A stretch of 23,427 nt of DNA from WHSW01 sp035296705. Its GTDB lineage: Bacteria; Actinomycetota; Thermoleophilia; Solirubrobacterales; 70-9. This document shows positions 8,013-15,453 of this stretch, piece by piece (the first letter of the stretch is position 1; the number at the start of each line of letters is the position of its first letter). Below the pieces are notes generated by a model. That model was not told the DNA's origin. It saw nothing but the letters and a program-made list of their open reading frames with translations, and searched no databases. A program made the translations under genes and the position numbers. The stretch spans positions 1-23,427 of the forward strand of contig DATHAL010000039.1 of the NCBI GenBank assembly GCA_035296705.1, given 5' to 3'.

Positions 8013-9068
8013 CTAGGCGCGACCGCGGAGCCGCGAGAGCAGGCCGCCGCGGGCGCCGCCGCCGCGTTCGGCGCGGGTCTTCGACCGCGCCCACTCCTCG
8101 GGCGGAAGCCAGCTCGACTTGGGCGTCACCGTCTCGTAGCCGAGCTCGTCGAGCAGGTAGCCGGCGGCGTTCTCGAACTCCGCGTTCTCCTCCTCGGCCA
8201 TCTCCGTCTTCCAGACCTGGAGCCGGTCGGGATCCGGCGGCCTCGTGGTCATGGCGTGCGCCTGGACGCGCTCGCCGGCCTCACGCACGGGCCGCCCCTT
8301 CTTCGCCGGCAGGGCGCCCGCCATCTCCTGCAAGCGCTCGTCGGCGCGCTCGTGGTACCGGAGCATCACCGGCGCGTAATCGATCTCGACGTGCTCGCAG
8401 ATGCGCCGCAGCACCGTTTCCGTGTCGGAGATCAGGTCCTCGTAGCGGACCTCCATGTAGTGGCCGACCTCGGCGGCATCGATACGCGACTTCACGATCC
8501 GCTTGCGCCACCGGCGGGCCATCTCCCGCGGTGGCACCGGCTCCTTGCCTCGCTGGGCGATGCGCCTGTTCTGCGAGAGACCCGCGTCGCGGCCGTCGCG
8601 GATCACGTGGATGAAGCGTGCCTCGGGCAGCGACTTCTGGATCTTCTTCATCTTGCGGATGTAGTCCGGCGTCTTGTCGCCCCAGCGCTCCTTGCCGTGC
8701 TTGCGGGCGTAGAGGAGATAGAAGGCGCGCAGCGCGTCCGTCGTGTTGAAGGGCCGGATGCCCTCCATCGCCGCGCGGAGCTCCTCCTCTGCCAGGCCGA
8801 AGTCGTTCCAGCGCCGGCGCTCGTCGTGGACGATTGTCTTCGCCGCCGCCCGCGCGTTGAACCGAAGCCGCCCCGATGCCTGGATGAGCGGGTTCACGAA
8901 GTGCGTCTCCGGCGGGATCGCGAGCTCGGGGTGCGCGTCGAGCATCATCCGAAGGAGCGTCGTCCCCGAGCGCCCGACGCCGACCACGAACGGGACCGGG
9001 AACTCCGGCTCGGCACGGCCGCGCAGACGGCGGTTGCGAAGGAATCTGAGCGAGTAGTCGAAAGCCAT
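8013..9068 (-). CDS. PAPS-dependent sulfotransferase (ST3)
   Basis: A 351-residue cytosolic sulfotransferase. The 5'-phosphosulfate loop GVGRSGTT is at 30-37, GDKTP at 130-134, and the 3'-phosphate site RDGRDAGLS at 157-165, with A-G replacing the V-A or V-S of the paralogues. The conserved C-terminal block is TTRPPDPDRLQVWKTEMAEEE. After the family-ending ELGY there is a basic tail of about 37 residues rich in Arg and Gly (ARSKTRAERGGGARGG). This tail is absent from the other copies and might contact membrane or nucleic acid; that is speculation. It lies 7 bp after the ST4 stop and 15 bp before the ST2 start. A 47-nt segment over the PAPS loop region is identical to ST4, showing recent duplication or gene conversion. 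Confidence 0.9.
   Translation of the reverse strand: MAFDYSLRFLRNRRLRGRAEPEFPVPFVVGVGRSGTTLLRMMLDAHPELAIPPETHFVNPLIQASGRLRFNARAAAKTIVHDERRRWNDFGLAEEELRAAMEGIRPFNTTDALRAFYLLYARKHGKERWGDKTPDYIRKMKKIQKSLPEARFIHVIRDGRDAGLSQNRRIAQRGKEPVPPREMARRWRKRIVKSRIDAAEVGHYMEVRYEDLISDTETVLRRICEHVEIDYAPVMLRYHERADERLQEMAGALPAKKGRPVREAGERVQAHAMTTRPPDPDRLQVWKTEMAEEENAEFENAAGYLLDELGYETVTPKSSWLPPEEWARSKTRAERGGGARGGLLSRLRGRA
8905..8951. repeat. 47-bp segment identical to 9836-9882 (within ST3)
   Basis: This stretch encodes part of the ETHF/AHPELAIPP region just after the PAPS loop. It matches ST4 at 9836-9882 base for base, including silent positions. It is direct-oriented and lies within coding sequence; it reflects recent paralogue duplication or gene conversion, not a mobile element. 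Confidence 0.8.
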
Positions 9069-9075
9069 CGGCGGC

Positions 9076-9975
9076 TCAGGAGGATGGCACGTCGTAACCG
9101 AGATCGACGAGCAGCGGTCCAGCCACGGACTCGTACCGCCGGCGCTCGTCCTGGCTCATGCTCTCGCGCCAGACCTCGGTTCGCGCCGCGCTCGGCGCGC
9201 GGGCGGCCAGTGCGTGCGCCGCCTGCCGCTCCTCACGGCTGCGCCGCGGTCGTTCGCCCTCCGGATCGAGATCCCCGAGTTCCGAGAGCCGCTCCGGGGC
9301 GCGCTCGTGGTAGGCGAGCATCCGCTGGTCGTATGCGAGCTCGATCAGCTCGCAAGCTCGCTCCAGCGCCGCGTGCGGCTCGGCGACCAGGTCCTCGAAC
9401 CGAAGCTCGAGATAGCGGCCCCGCAGGCGCTTTGCCTGACGGCGCGCGTTCTCAATCCGCCGCCGCCAGAGCACGGCGACCTCCTCGATCGGCTTCGACT
9501 CACCCATGCCGCGCGCGCGGCGCGAGAGCGCCACGTCGCGCCCGTCGCGGACTACGTGGATGAACCGAGCCTCCGGAAGCGCGGCGGCGATCGGGCGCAT
9601 CCGCTTCACGTAGCCCGGCGTCTTGTCGCCCCAGCGCAGCTTGTCGTGTGCCTCCGCGTACAGGCTGTAGAAGGCCCGGGCGACATCTGAGGGCGACGGA
9701 CGATCGAGCTCGCTCACGCGCGCCCGCAAGAGGTCGGCGTCGAGCCCGAAGTCGCCCCAGCCGCGTGAGGAGACGACCGCCTCGACGAGCTCAGCGGGTT
9801 CTCCGCCGCGATCGATCAGCTCGGGGACGAAGTGGGTCTCCGGCGGGATCGCGAGCTCGGGGTGCGCGTCGAGCATCATCCGCAGGAGCGTCGTCCCCGA
9901 ACGCCCCACCCCGACCACGAACGGAGCCGGCGGCGTGCGCGGCCGCGCGGCCGGACGCCGGAGCAGCGGGCTCAC
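9076..9975 (-). CDS. PAPS-dependent sulfotransferase (ST4)
   Basis: A 299-residue cytosolic sulfotransferase, the shortest of the set. The 5'-phosphosulfate loop GVGRSGTT is at 22-29, GDKTP at 116-120, the 3'-phosphate site RDGRDVALS at 143-151, and the C-terminal block ends LLVDLGYDVPSS. The start is GTG at 9975, which overlaps the purQ stop as GTGA. This 4-bp overlap translationally couples the sulfotransferase cluster to purQ and is the physical join between purine synthesis and the sulfation genes. The gene downstream follows after 7 bp. Acceptor unknown. Confidence 0.9.
   Translation of the reverse strand: MSPLLRRPAARPRTPPAPFVVGVGRSGTTLLRMMLDAHPELAIPPETHFVPELIDRGGEPAELVEAVVSSRGWGDFGLDADLLRARVSELDRPSPSDVARAFYSLYAEAHDKLRWGDKTPGYVKRMRPIAAALPEARFIHVVRDGRDVALSRRARGMGESKPIEEVAVLWRRRIENARRQAKRLRGRYLELRFEDLVAEPHAALERACELIELAYDQRMLAYHERAPERLSELGDLDPEGERPRRSREERQAAHALAARAPSAARTEVWRESMSQDERRRYESVAGPLLVDLGYDVPSS
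9836..9882. repeat. 47-bp segment identical to 8905-8951 (within ST4)
   Basis: Second copy of the 47-bp identity shared by the ST3 and ST4 genes, in the same orientation about 930 bp apart. Confidence 0.8.
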
Positions 9976-10643
9976 GCCGGCGCCGGCGCCGCGCTCCGGA
10001 CGATCGACTCGAACAGGACGAGGCCGTCGGTCGAGCCGGTGAGCGGATCGACGGCATGCTCCGGATGGGGCATCAGCCCGACGACGTTGCCGCGGTCGTT
10101 CGTGACCCCCGCGACCTCGCCGATCGACCCGTTGGGGTTCTCGCCCGGCGCGTAACGAAAGACGATCCGCCCGTTCGCCTCGAGCTCCGCAAGGAGCTCC
10201 GGCGGCGCGAACCAGCGCCCGCTCATGTGCTTGACCGGGATCTCCAGCCGCTGCCCGACCTCGGTGGCGCGCGTTGCGGCGGTCTCGGCGTTCACGACCT
10301 CGATCCCGACCTGGCGGCAGACGAACCGCAGCCCGGAGTTCGGTAGGAGCGCCCCGGGCAGAAGCCCCGCCTCGCAGAGCACCTGAAAGCCGTTGCAGAT
10401 CCCAAGCACCGACCCCCCGCCCGCCGCGTAGTCCCGCACCGCCTCCATCGCCGGCGCGAAACGGGCGATCGCGCCGGCGCGCAGATAGTCGCCGTAGGAG
10501 AAGCCCCCGGGGATCACGACCGCGTCGAGTTCACCGAGATCTGTCTCCTCGTGCCAGACCAGCCGCGCCTCGTCGACGCGCCGGCAGGCGAGCACCGCGT
10601 CGCGCTCGTCGCAGGAGCCGGGGAACTGCAAAACGCCGATCAT
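9972..10643 (-). CDS. purQ: phosphoribosylformylglycinamidine synthase subunit PurQ (glutaminase)
   Basis: Class I glutamine amidotransferase subunit of FGAM synthase, 223 residues, the normal length for a stand-alone PurQ. It hydrolyses glutamine and passes ammonia to PurL. The nucleophile is Cys83 in GICNGFQVL, and the His193/Glu195 pair lies in PHPEH. GGFSYGDYLRAGAIA at 46-60 is the family signature. The ATG at 10643 overlaps the purS stop by 4 bp (ATGA), and its own stop overlaps the next gene, a sulfotransferase, as GTGA. PurL would be expected next but lies about 8.6 kb further along the same strand. Confidence 0.97.
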   Translation of the reverse strand: MIGVLQFPGSCDERDAVLACRRVDEARLVWHEETDLGELDAVVIPGGFSYGDYLRAGAIARFAPAMEAVRDYAAGGGSVLGICNGFQVLCEAGLLPGALLPNSGLRFVCRQVGIEVVNAETAATRATEVGQRLEIPVKHMSGRWFAPPELLAELEANGRIVFRYAPGENPNGSIGEVAGVTNDRGNVVGLMPHPEHAVDPLTGSTDGLVLFESIVRSAAPAPA

Positions 10644-10912
10644 CCGTCGCTCGACCCCGACACGCCCGGACGCGAAGCGGAGGACGTGTCGGGCATTTGT
10701 TCCACCTCGTAGTCCTCGATCAACGGGTTGGCCAGGAGCTTCTCGCAGAGCGCGTCGAGGTCGGCTCCGTCGCTCGCCTCGAGCTCGACCATCCGCCCGA
10801 CCCGGACGTGGGAGACGCCCTCGAAGCCGAGTGCCGGGAGCGCCCTCTCGACCGCCTTGCCCTGTGGGTCGAGGATGCCCTCCTTCGGCCTGATCAGGAC
10901 GCGCGCCTTCAC
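10640..10912 (-). CDS. purS: phosphoribosylformylglycinamidine synthase subunit PurS
   Basis: Small subunit (90 residues) that bridges PurL and PurQ in the FGAM synthase complex. It matches the PurS fold: an initial strand KARVLIRPKEGILDPQGKAV, then ALGFEGVSHVRVGRMVEL, and the final NPLIEDYEVE before a short polar tail that is not conserved in the family. The start is GTG at 10912, 9 bp after the stop of the divergent sulfotransferase. The 3' end overlaps purQ (ATGA), giving the usual purS-purQ coupling. Confidence 0.95.
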   Translation of the reverse strand: MKARVLIRPKEGILDPQGKAVERALPALGFEGVSHVRVGRMVELEASDGADLDALCEKLLANPLIEDYEVEQMPDTSSASRPGVSGSSDG

Positions 10913-10921
10913 GATCTCAAT

Positions 10922-11944
10922 CTAGCGTGAGCCGCGGCGAGCGAAGCGGCCCTCGCGCCGCCGCGCGCGGCCCATGAACCCGGCGAGGCGCGAGCGCCGC
11001 GGCGGCGGGGACAGGTCGAGCGGCTCCCCCGGCTCCGGCTCGAGGGCGAGGATCTCGGTGTAGCCGGCCCGCTCGAGCTCACCCTCCATCTCGAGCAGGC
11101 GCGCGGCGCGCGCCCAGCGCGGATCGTCGGGTAGGTGGACCTTGGCCTCGCGGTGGATGCTCCGCGCCGCCCACTCCGCGACCGCGTCCGGCAGCGACCG
11201 CCCGAGCAGCGCGTAGATGCGCTCGAGCTCGGCGCACGGGTCGGCGCGCAGGTCCTCGAGGCGCACGAGTGCGTAGCGGTCGCCGAACAGCCGTCCGCCG
11301 TCGCCGTCGGTGGTCGCGAAGGCGGCCTTCCAGACGAGCAGCGGGCGCAGGAAGTCCGGGATGTCGGCCGGCAGGTCAGGCGACTGCCCGCGGGCGATCA
11401 GCTCCTCGGAGATTCGCCGGCTCGACCACAGTCGCCGGCCGGTTCGGGCCGTGAAGAAGGTCGCGGCGTCGGGATAGATGTCGGTCCGCCGGCGGCGGCC
11501 GAGCAGCATCGACGCCGTCACCGCGCGCGGGTCGCGCACCAGGTGGACGACCGCGGCATCGGGATCGATCTCGGCCACGGCGCCGAGCTTGTGATGAAGG
11601 CGCGTTTCCTTGATCGCCACGTCGGGCGCCTGGTCGAGCAGGTAGGCCAGCAGGTCGCGCACGTGATCGGGCAGCGTCGGCTCCAGCTCGAGCTCCGGCG
11701 CGCGGGGACCTCCCCAGTTGAGGAGCTCGATCTGAAGCTGGGGATACCGCTGGGCGCGGAAGCGCTCGCGCAGCTCGCGCGTCTCGGCGAAGACGTCAGC
11801 GGCTCGCGCGCCGCTGCCGCCCCCGATCGTCTCGGCCTCCTCGCGCAGCGGCTCATAGAAGGAGCGCAGCCCCCGGTCCTCCGTGAGCGCGTCGTGGACG
11901 ATCGTCGTCCCCGACCGGCGCAGTCCGCAGACCAACAGGTTCAT
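10922..11944 (-). CDS. divergent sulfotransferase family protein (ST5)
   Basis: A 340-residue protein beginning almost directly with a PAPS 5' loop, CGLRRSGTT (6-14), with the likely 3'-phosphate site VRDPRAVTAS at 136-145 and an IKET element at 111-114. These support a sulfotransferase. The rest differs clearly from the four downstream copies: no GDKTP, no RDGRD, no C-terminal WREQM block, and a basic Arg-rich tail from about 307 onward. It sits between purC (59 bp upstream) and purS (9 bp downstream), so it also interrupts the purine operon. No signal peptide or membrane segment. The acceptor may differ from that of the other four; family membership is fairly secure, function is not. Confidence 0.82.
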   Translation of the reverse strand: MNLLVCGLRRSGTTIVHDALTEDRGLRSFYEPLREEAETIGGGSGARAADVFAETRELRERFRAQRYPQLQIELLNWGGPRAPELELEPTLPDHVRDLLAYLLDQAPDVAIKETRLHHKLGAVAEIDPDAAVVHLVRDPRAVTASMLLGRRRRTDIYPDAATFFTARTGRRLWSSRRISEELIARGQSPDLPADIPDFLRPLLVWKAAFATTDGDGGRLFGDRYALVRLEDLRADPCAELERIYALLGRSLPDAVAEWAARSIHREAKVHLPDDPRWARAARLLEMEGELERAGYTEILALEPEPGEPLDLSPPPRRSRLAGFMGRARRREGRFARRGSR

Positions 11945-12003
11945 CGGTTCAGGGTACGGGGGCGCGCTCGGCCGCTCGGTGGACCGGGCCGACTATCGCC
12001 GGC

Positions 12004-12861
12004 TCAGTCGAGCGACCGGTCGGTGATGCGCTCGTAGGCCTCGACGTACTTGGCACGCGTGTTGGAGACCACTTCGGCGGGGAGCTCCGGCGCCGGGGGA
12101 GTGTGGTCCCAGCCCGAGTCGTCGAGCCAGTCGCGCACGTACTGCTTGTCGAAGGACGCCTGCGAGCGACCGGGCTCATACGCGTCGGCAGGCCAGAAGC
12201 GCGAGGAATCCGGGGTGAGCACCTCGTCGGCAAGCACCACCTCGGCGCCGGCCGACGCGCCGAACTCGAACTTGGTGTCGGCGATGATGATGCCGCGCCC
12301 CGCCGCGTGCGCCCGAGCGTGCTCATAGAGCTCCAGCGTCACGTGCCGAAGCTGCTCCATGAGCGCCCGGTCGCCGATCAGCTCGACGGCGCGCTCGAAA
12401 TCGATGTTCTCGTCGTGCTCGCCGAGCTCGGCCTTGGTTGCCGGGGTGAAGATCGGCTCCGGGAGCTTGTCCGACTCGCGCAGACCCTCGGGCAGCTCGA
12501 TCCCGCACACGGCGCCGGTCTTCACGTACTCGCGCCAGCCGGAGCCCGAGAGGTAGCCGCGGGCGACGCATTCGACTGGGTACATCCCGAGCTTCTTCAC
12601 GCGCAGCGCGCGGCCCGCGACCTCCTCCGGCACGCCGTCGGCGGAGATCAGGTGGTTGGGGCAGATGTGGCCGGTCGTCTGAAACCAGAACACCGACATC
12701 TGGGTCAGGACCTTGCCCTTGTCCGGGATCGGGGTGGGCAGGACGACGTCGTAGGCCGAGATCCGATCCGAGGCGACCATCAACAGGTCGTCCTCGACCT
12801 CGTAGATCTCACGCACCTTCCCCGAGGAGTGGAGGCGAAGCTCTGAGAGTGCGCTGGTCAC
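12004..12861 (-). CDS. purC: phosphoribosylaminoimidazole-succinocarboxamide synthase
   Basis: SAICAR synthetase, 285 residues: joins aspartate to CAIR with ATP in purine synthesis. Signatures seen are SGKVREIY (13-20), SDRISAYD (31-38), PIPDKGKVLTQMS (44-56), ECVARGYLSGSGW (97-109), DTKFEFG (195-201) and EVLTPDSSRFW (213-223). This is the eukaryote/actinobacterial-like longer type rather than the roughly 240-residue E. coli form. The start is GTG at 12861, with AGGA (12874-12871) 9 nt upstream. That Shine-Dalgarno overlaps the stop of the penicillin-binding protein gene, so purC is likely read through from it. A sulfotransferase and then purS and purQ follow on the same strand. Confidence 0.97.
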   Translation of the reverse strand: MTSALSELRLHSSGKVREIYEVEDDLLMVASDRISAYDVVLPTPIPDKGKVLTQMSVFWFQTTGHICPNHLISADGVPEEVAGRALRVKKLGMYPVECVARGYLSGSGWREYVKTGAVCGIELPEGLRESDKLPEPIFTPATKAELGEHDENIDFERAVELIGDRALMEQLRHVTLELYEHARAHAAGRGIIIADTKFEFGASAGAEVVLADEVLTPDSSRFWPADAYEPGRSQASFDKQYVRDWLDDSGWDHTPPAPELPAEVVSNTRAKYVEAYERITDRSLD

Positions 12862-12872
12862 GAAGGGCGATC

Positions 12873-14756
12873 CTAGCCCAGCGCGCCGAGGAACCTCGCG
12901 ACGATCGGCGCCGCGAACTGGGCGCCGGACGGCTTGTCCTCGACCAGCATCGCGACGGCGAGATCGCCGCGGGCGGCGATGAACCAGGCGTGGGTCGGCG
13001 GCGGATCTCCGCTGCCGTATTCGGCGGTGCCGCTCTTGCCGATCGGTTCACCCGGCGCGTCTGCGAGCGCCGTCCCGGTCCCCGACGTGACGACATCCCT
13101 CATCAGCGAGCGAAGCTCGTCGAGCTCTGCCGCCGGCAGCGACGGCCCGGTCCGACGCGGGTCGGCGGCGAGGATCCGCGGTGCGTGCCAGCGGCCGTCG
13201 GCGACCGTCGCCGCCACCCCGGCCATGGCCAGCGGGCTGGCGAGGATCTCGCTCTGGCCGATCATCGAGGCGGCCTGCTCGACCTCGTCGCGGGGCACCG
13301 GGACCTGTCCCGAGAATGCCGGCAGCCCGAGCTCGTACTCGCGCCCGAGGCCGAAGAGCTCGCCGGCGTCGCGCAGGTCGCTCGGCTGGAGCATTGGCGC
13401 CAGCGAGATGAAGGCGGTGTTGCACGACTCGGCGAAGTCGCGCCGGAAGGGCACGGCTCCGGCAGCGCCTCCCTCGAAGTTCCTGAACGAGCGCCCGCCG
13501 ACCGTGATCGTGGGCGGGCAGTCCACGATGCGGCCCGGATCGAGGCCGCCCGCGAGGAGCGCCGCGGTGGTCACGACCTTGAACGTCGATCCGGGCGGAT
13601 AGCGGCCCTCGAACGCGCGGTTGAAGGCGTCGTCGACTGGCCGGGTCGCGGAGGCGAGGATGTCTCCGGTCGACGCCTGGAGCGCGACGAGCGCCTCGAC
13701 GTCATCGGTGGCACCGAGCGCCTCCTCGGCCGCGACCTGGACGTCGCCATCGAGGGTCGTCCGCAGCGGCCGCCCGCGCTGCGCCTCGACCTTCATCAGC
13801 GTGTCGGCCGGTGTGCCGTCGGGCAGTCGCGTGATCACCCGCCGCTCCGGCGTTCCGGCGAGACGGCGCTCGAAGCGGGCCTCGAGCCCGGACTGGCCGA
13901 CGTTGTCGCCGACGGCGTAGGGCGCGCCGAGCTTCTCGAGCTGCTCGGCGGTGACCGGCCCGACGGTGCCGAGCACGGCGCGGGCGAACTCGCGCGTGGG
14001 CGCGAGCGGGAGCTGCCGCTCGCCGAACGTGATCCCCCGGATCGGGTCGAGGCGCCTGCGGATCGGCTCGAACTCGCTCAGCCGGACCGTGATCGCCGGG
14101 ACGAAGTTCTCCGGTCTCGACGCAGCCTCGATCGAGCGCTCGAGGGCGCGCGCATCGGCGCCGGTCGCATCCGCGATCGCGGCCACCGCCGCCGCGCGAT
14201 CGCGCAGCTCGCCGGGGATCACCCCGATCTCGACGACCGGCCGCGGGATCACGAGCTTCGCGCCGCGCCGGTCGAGGATCGGCGCCCGGTCGGGGAAGGT
14301 CCGGTCGGTCCCGAGCCGCGTGCCCTCCGAGTCGAGTGCCGGATGGACCACGTCCGCGGCCCAGACGACGCGCCAGTCCTCGCCTGAGCGGGCGAGCCGG
14401 ATCGTGTCGTTCGTGTAGGCGAACTCGCCGATCGCCGGCACCTGCCAACGCATCTCGGTCGTCGCGGTGGCCGCGTCGCCGTCGGCCTCCGCCTCGACCA
14501 CGTCGGCGTCGAGCGTCGCGCCGTCGAGCCCGTCGACGTTCTCGGAGAGCGCCCGCGCGACGCGGCGCGGGTCGCCGTCGGTCAGCGCCGCAGCACCCGC
14601 GTAATCGCGCGCCTCGTAGGCGGTCAGGAAGTCCTCGAGCGCGTCGCCGGGGTCCGGCCCCGCCATCCACCGGACGAAGAGGAGGACGGCGAGCGCGAGC
14701 GCGAGCAGGGCGACCGCGCCCCCGATGACCCGCCGCCGCGCGAGCTGGTCGTCCAT
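12873..14756 (-). CDS. class B penicillin-binding protein (peptidoglycan DD-transpeptidase)
   Basis: Membrane-anchored transpeptidase, about 627 residues, cross-linking peptidoglycan outside the cytoplasmic membrane. From ATG 14756 there is a short basic N-terminus (ARRR), one transmembrane helix about 10-29, an NTF2-like MecA_N-type region about 35-140, a dimerisation domain (from about PILDRRGAKL), and a transpeptidase domain. The catalytic triad of motifs is STFK (Ser390, Lys393), SCN (444-446) and KSGTAE (574-579, Ser in place of Thr in KTG). The frame is open 25 residues further to an ATG at 14831, but that would run into the opposite-strand gene at 14818 and separate the anchor from the N-terminus. 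Shine-Dalgarno is poor. Its stop overlaps the purC ribosome site. The specific cellular role (elongation, division or sporulation-like) cannot be told. Confidence 0.93.
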   Translation of the reverse strand: MDDQLARRRVIGGAVALLALALAVLLFVRWMAGPDPGDALEDFLTAYEARDYAGAAALTDGDPRRVARALSENVDGLDGATLDADVVEAEADGDAATATTEMRWQVPAIGEFAYTNDTIRLARSGEDWRVVWAADVVHPALDSEGTRLGTDRTFPDRAPILDRRGAKLVIPRPVVEIGVIPGELRDRAAAVAAIADATGADARALERSIEAASRPENFVPAITVRLSEFEPIRRRLDPIRGITFGERQLPLAPTREFARAVLGTVGPVTAEQLEKLGAPYAVGDNVGQSGLEARFERRLAGTPERRVITRLPDGTPADTLMKVEAQRGRPLRTTLDGDVQVAAEEALGATDDVEALVALQASTGDILASATRPVDDAFNRAFEGRYPPGSTFKVVTTAALLAGGLDPGRIVDCPPTITVGGRSFRNFEGGAAGAVPFRRDFAESCNTAFISLAPMLQPSDLRDAGELFGLGREYELGLPAFSGQVPVPRDEVEQAASMIGQSEILASPLAMAGVAATVADGRWHAPRILAADPRRTGPSLPAAELDELRSLMRDVVTSGTGTALADAPGEPIGKSGTAEYGSGDPPPTHAWFIAARGDLAVAMLVEDKPSGAQFAAPIVARFLGALG

Positions 14757-14817
14757 GGCGGGCAGGAGTAGCAGGATCGTGGGTTCGGCGACCGCCGTTT
14801 CGGGAAGTTGCGGCAGG

Positions 14818-15420
14818 ATGGACGAGGTCACCCCGGGCGTCTTTCACTGGAGCGCGATCCACCCGAACACCGGCGGGCGCGCTCACTCCTATCTCCTCGA
14901 GCCGGCACGGACGGTGCTCGATCCGATGGTCCCGGACGAGGCGCTCGAGCTGCTGCGCGAGCACCCGCCGGAGCGGGTCGTGCTGACGAACCGGCATCAC
15001 TGGCGCCAGGCCGAACGGCTGGTCGAGGAGTTCGGGATCCCGGTGCTCTGCCCGCAGCCCGGCCTGCACGAGTTCGCCCACGACGAGCGCGAGGTCGAGC
15101 CCTACTCCTATGGCGAGGAGCTCACGCCGGAGCTGATCGCGCGGGAGGTGGGGGAGATCTGCCCCGACGACGCGGCGATCGAGATCCGGCTCGGCCCCGG
15201 CCTGCTGGCGTTCGCAGACGGGCTGATGCGCTCGGACGGCGGGCTTCGGTTCGTCTCCGATCCGCTCATCGGCGATGACCCGGAGGCCGTGAAGGCTGGA
15301 CTCCGGCGCTCGCTTCGCGCCCTGCTCGACCTCGACTTCGACGGCCTGCTGTTCGCCCACGGGGAGCCACTCGCGCGCGGCGGCCGACAGGCACTGCGCG
15401 AGTTCCTGGACCCCGGCTGA
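14818..15420 (+). CDS. metallo-beta-lactamase-fold-like protein, degenerate metal site
   Basis: A 200-residue cytosolic protein with the layout of a small MBL-fold hydrolase: an N-terminal strand with HSYLLEPARTVLDP (23-36), a first-motif position LTNRHHWRQAERL (56-68), and a C-terminal FAHGEPL (179-185) preceded by a strand. The canonical HxHxDH is replaced by NRHHWR, so zinc binding as in typical members is doubtful; one metal or a non-enzymatic role is possible. ATG 14818 follows CGGCAGG directly and GGGAAG further up. It is divergent from the penicillin-binding protein with 61 bp between the starts, and csoR begins 33 bp after its stop. Fold assignment is by pattern only; substrate unknown. 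Confidence 0.65.
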   Translation: MDEVTPGVFHWSAIHPNTGGRAHSYLLEPARTVLDPMVPDEALELLREHPPERVVLTNRHHWRQAERLVEEFGIPVLCPQPGLHEFAHDEREVEPYSYGEELTPELIAREVGEICPDDAAIEIRLGPGLLAFADGLMRSDGGLRFVSDPLIGDDPEAVKAGLRRSLRALLDLDFDGLLFAHGEPLARGGRQALREFLDPG

Positions 15421-15426
15421 GCAGCG

Positions 15427-15443
15427 ATACCCCCTGGCGGTAT
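15427..15443. promoter_or_regulatory. CsoR-type operator (interrupted dyad)
   Basis: ATACCCCCTGGCGGTAT is a near-perfect inverted repeat (ATACC-N-CC-T-GG-N-GGTAT) ending 10 nt before the csoR start. G/C-tract dyads flanked by TA are what CsoR/RcnR-family repressors bind, so this is probably the autoregulatory copper-responsive operator. The dyad is seen; binding is inferred. Confidence 0.75.
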
Positions 15444-15446
15444 ACT
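15441..15446 (+). promoter_or_regulatory. -10 box of csoR, overlapping the operator
   Basis: TATACT matches the bacterial -10 consensus at five of six positions and overlaps the right half of the CsoR dyad, the expected arrangement for repression. Transcription would begin about at the GTG start (15454), implying a leaderless or near-leaderless mRNA; no Shine-Dalgarno is present. The -35 region has no clear consensus. Confidence 0.5.
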
Positions 15447-15453
15447 GAACGTC

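Noticed and set aside
10922..11944. Kinase or nucleotide-binding P-loop protein instead of sulfotransferase
   Set aside because: The RSGTT loop lacks the GK[ST] lysine of a Walker A motif, and the downstream VRDPRAVTAS matches the sulfotransferase 3'-phosphate site.
12849..14387. Plus-strand open frame of 512 codons
   Set aside because: It is antisense to the penicillin-binding protein, whose STFK, SCN and KSG motifs fix the true strand.
14757..14831. 25-residue N-terminal extension of the penicillin-binding protein
   Set aside because: It would overlap the divergent gene at 14818 and place extra residues before the basic n-region of the membrane anchor.
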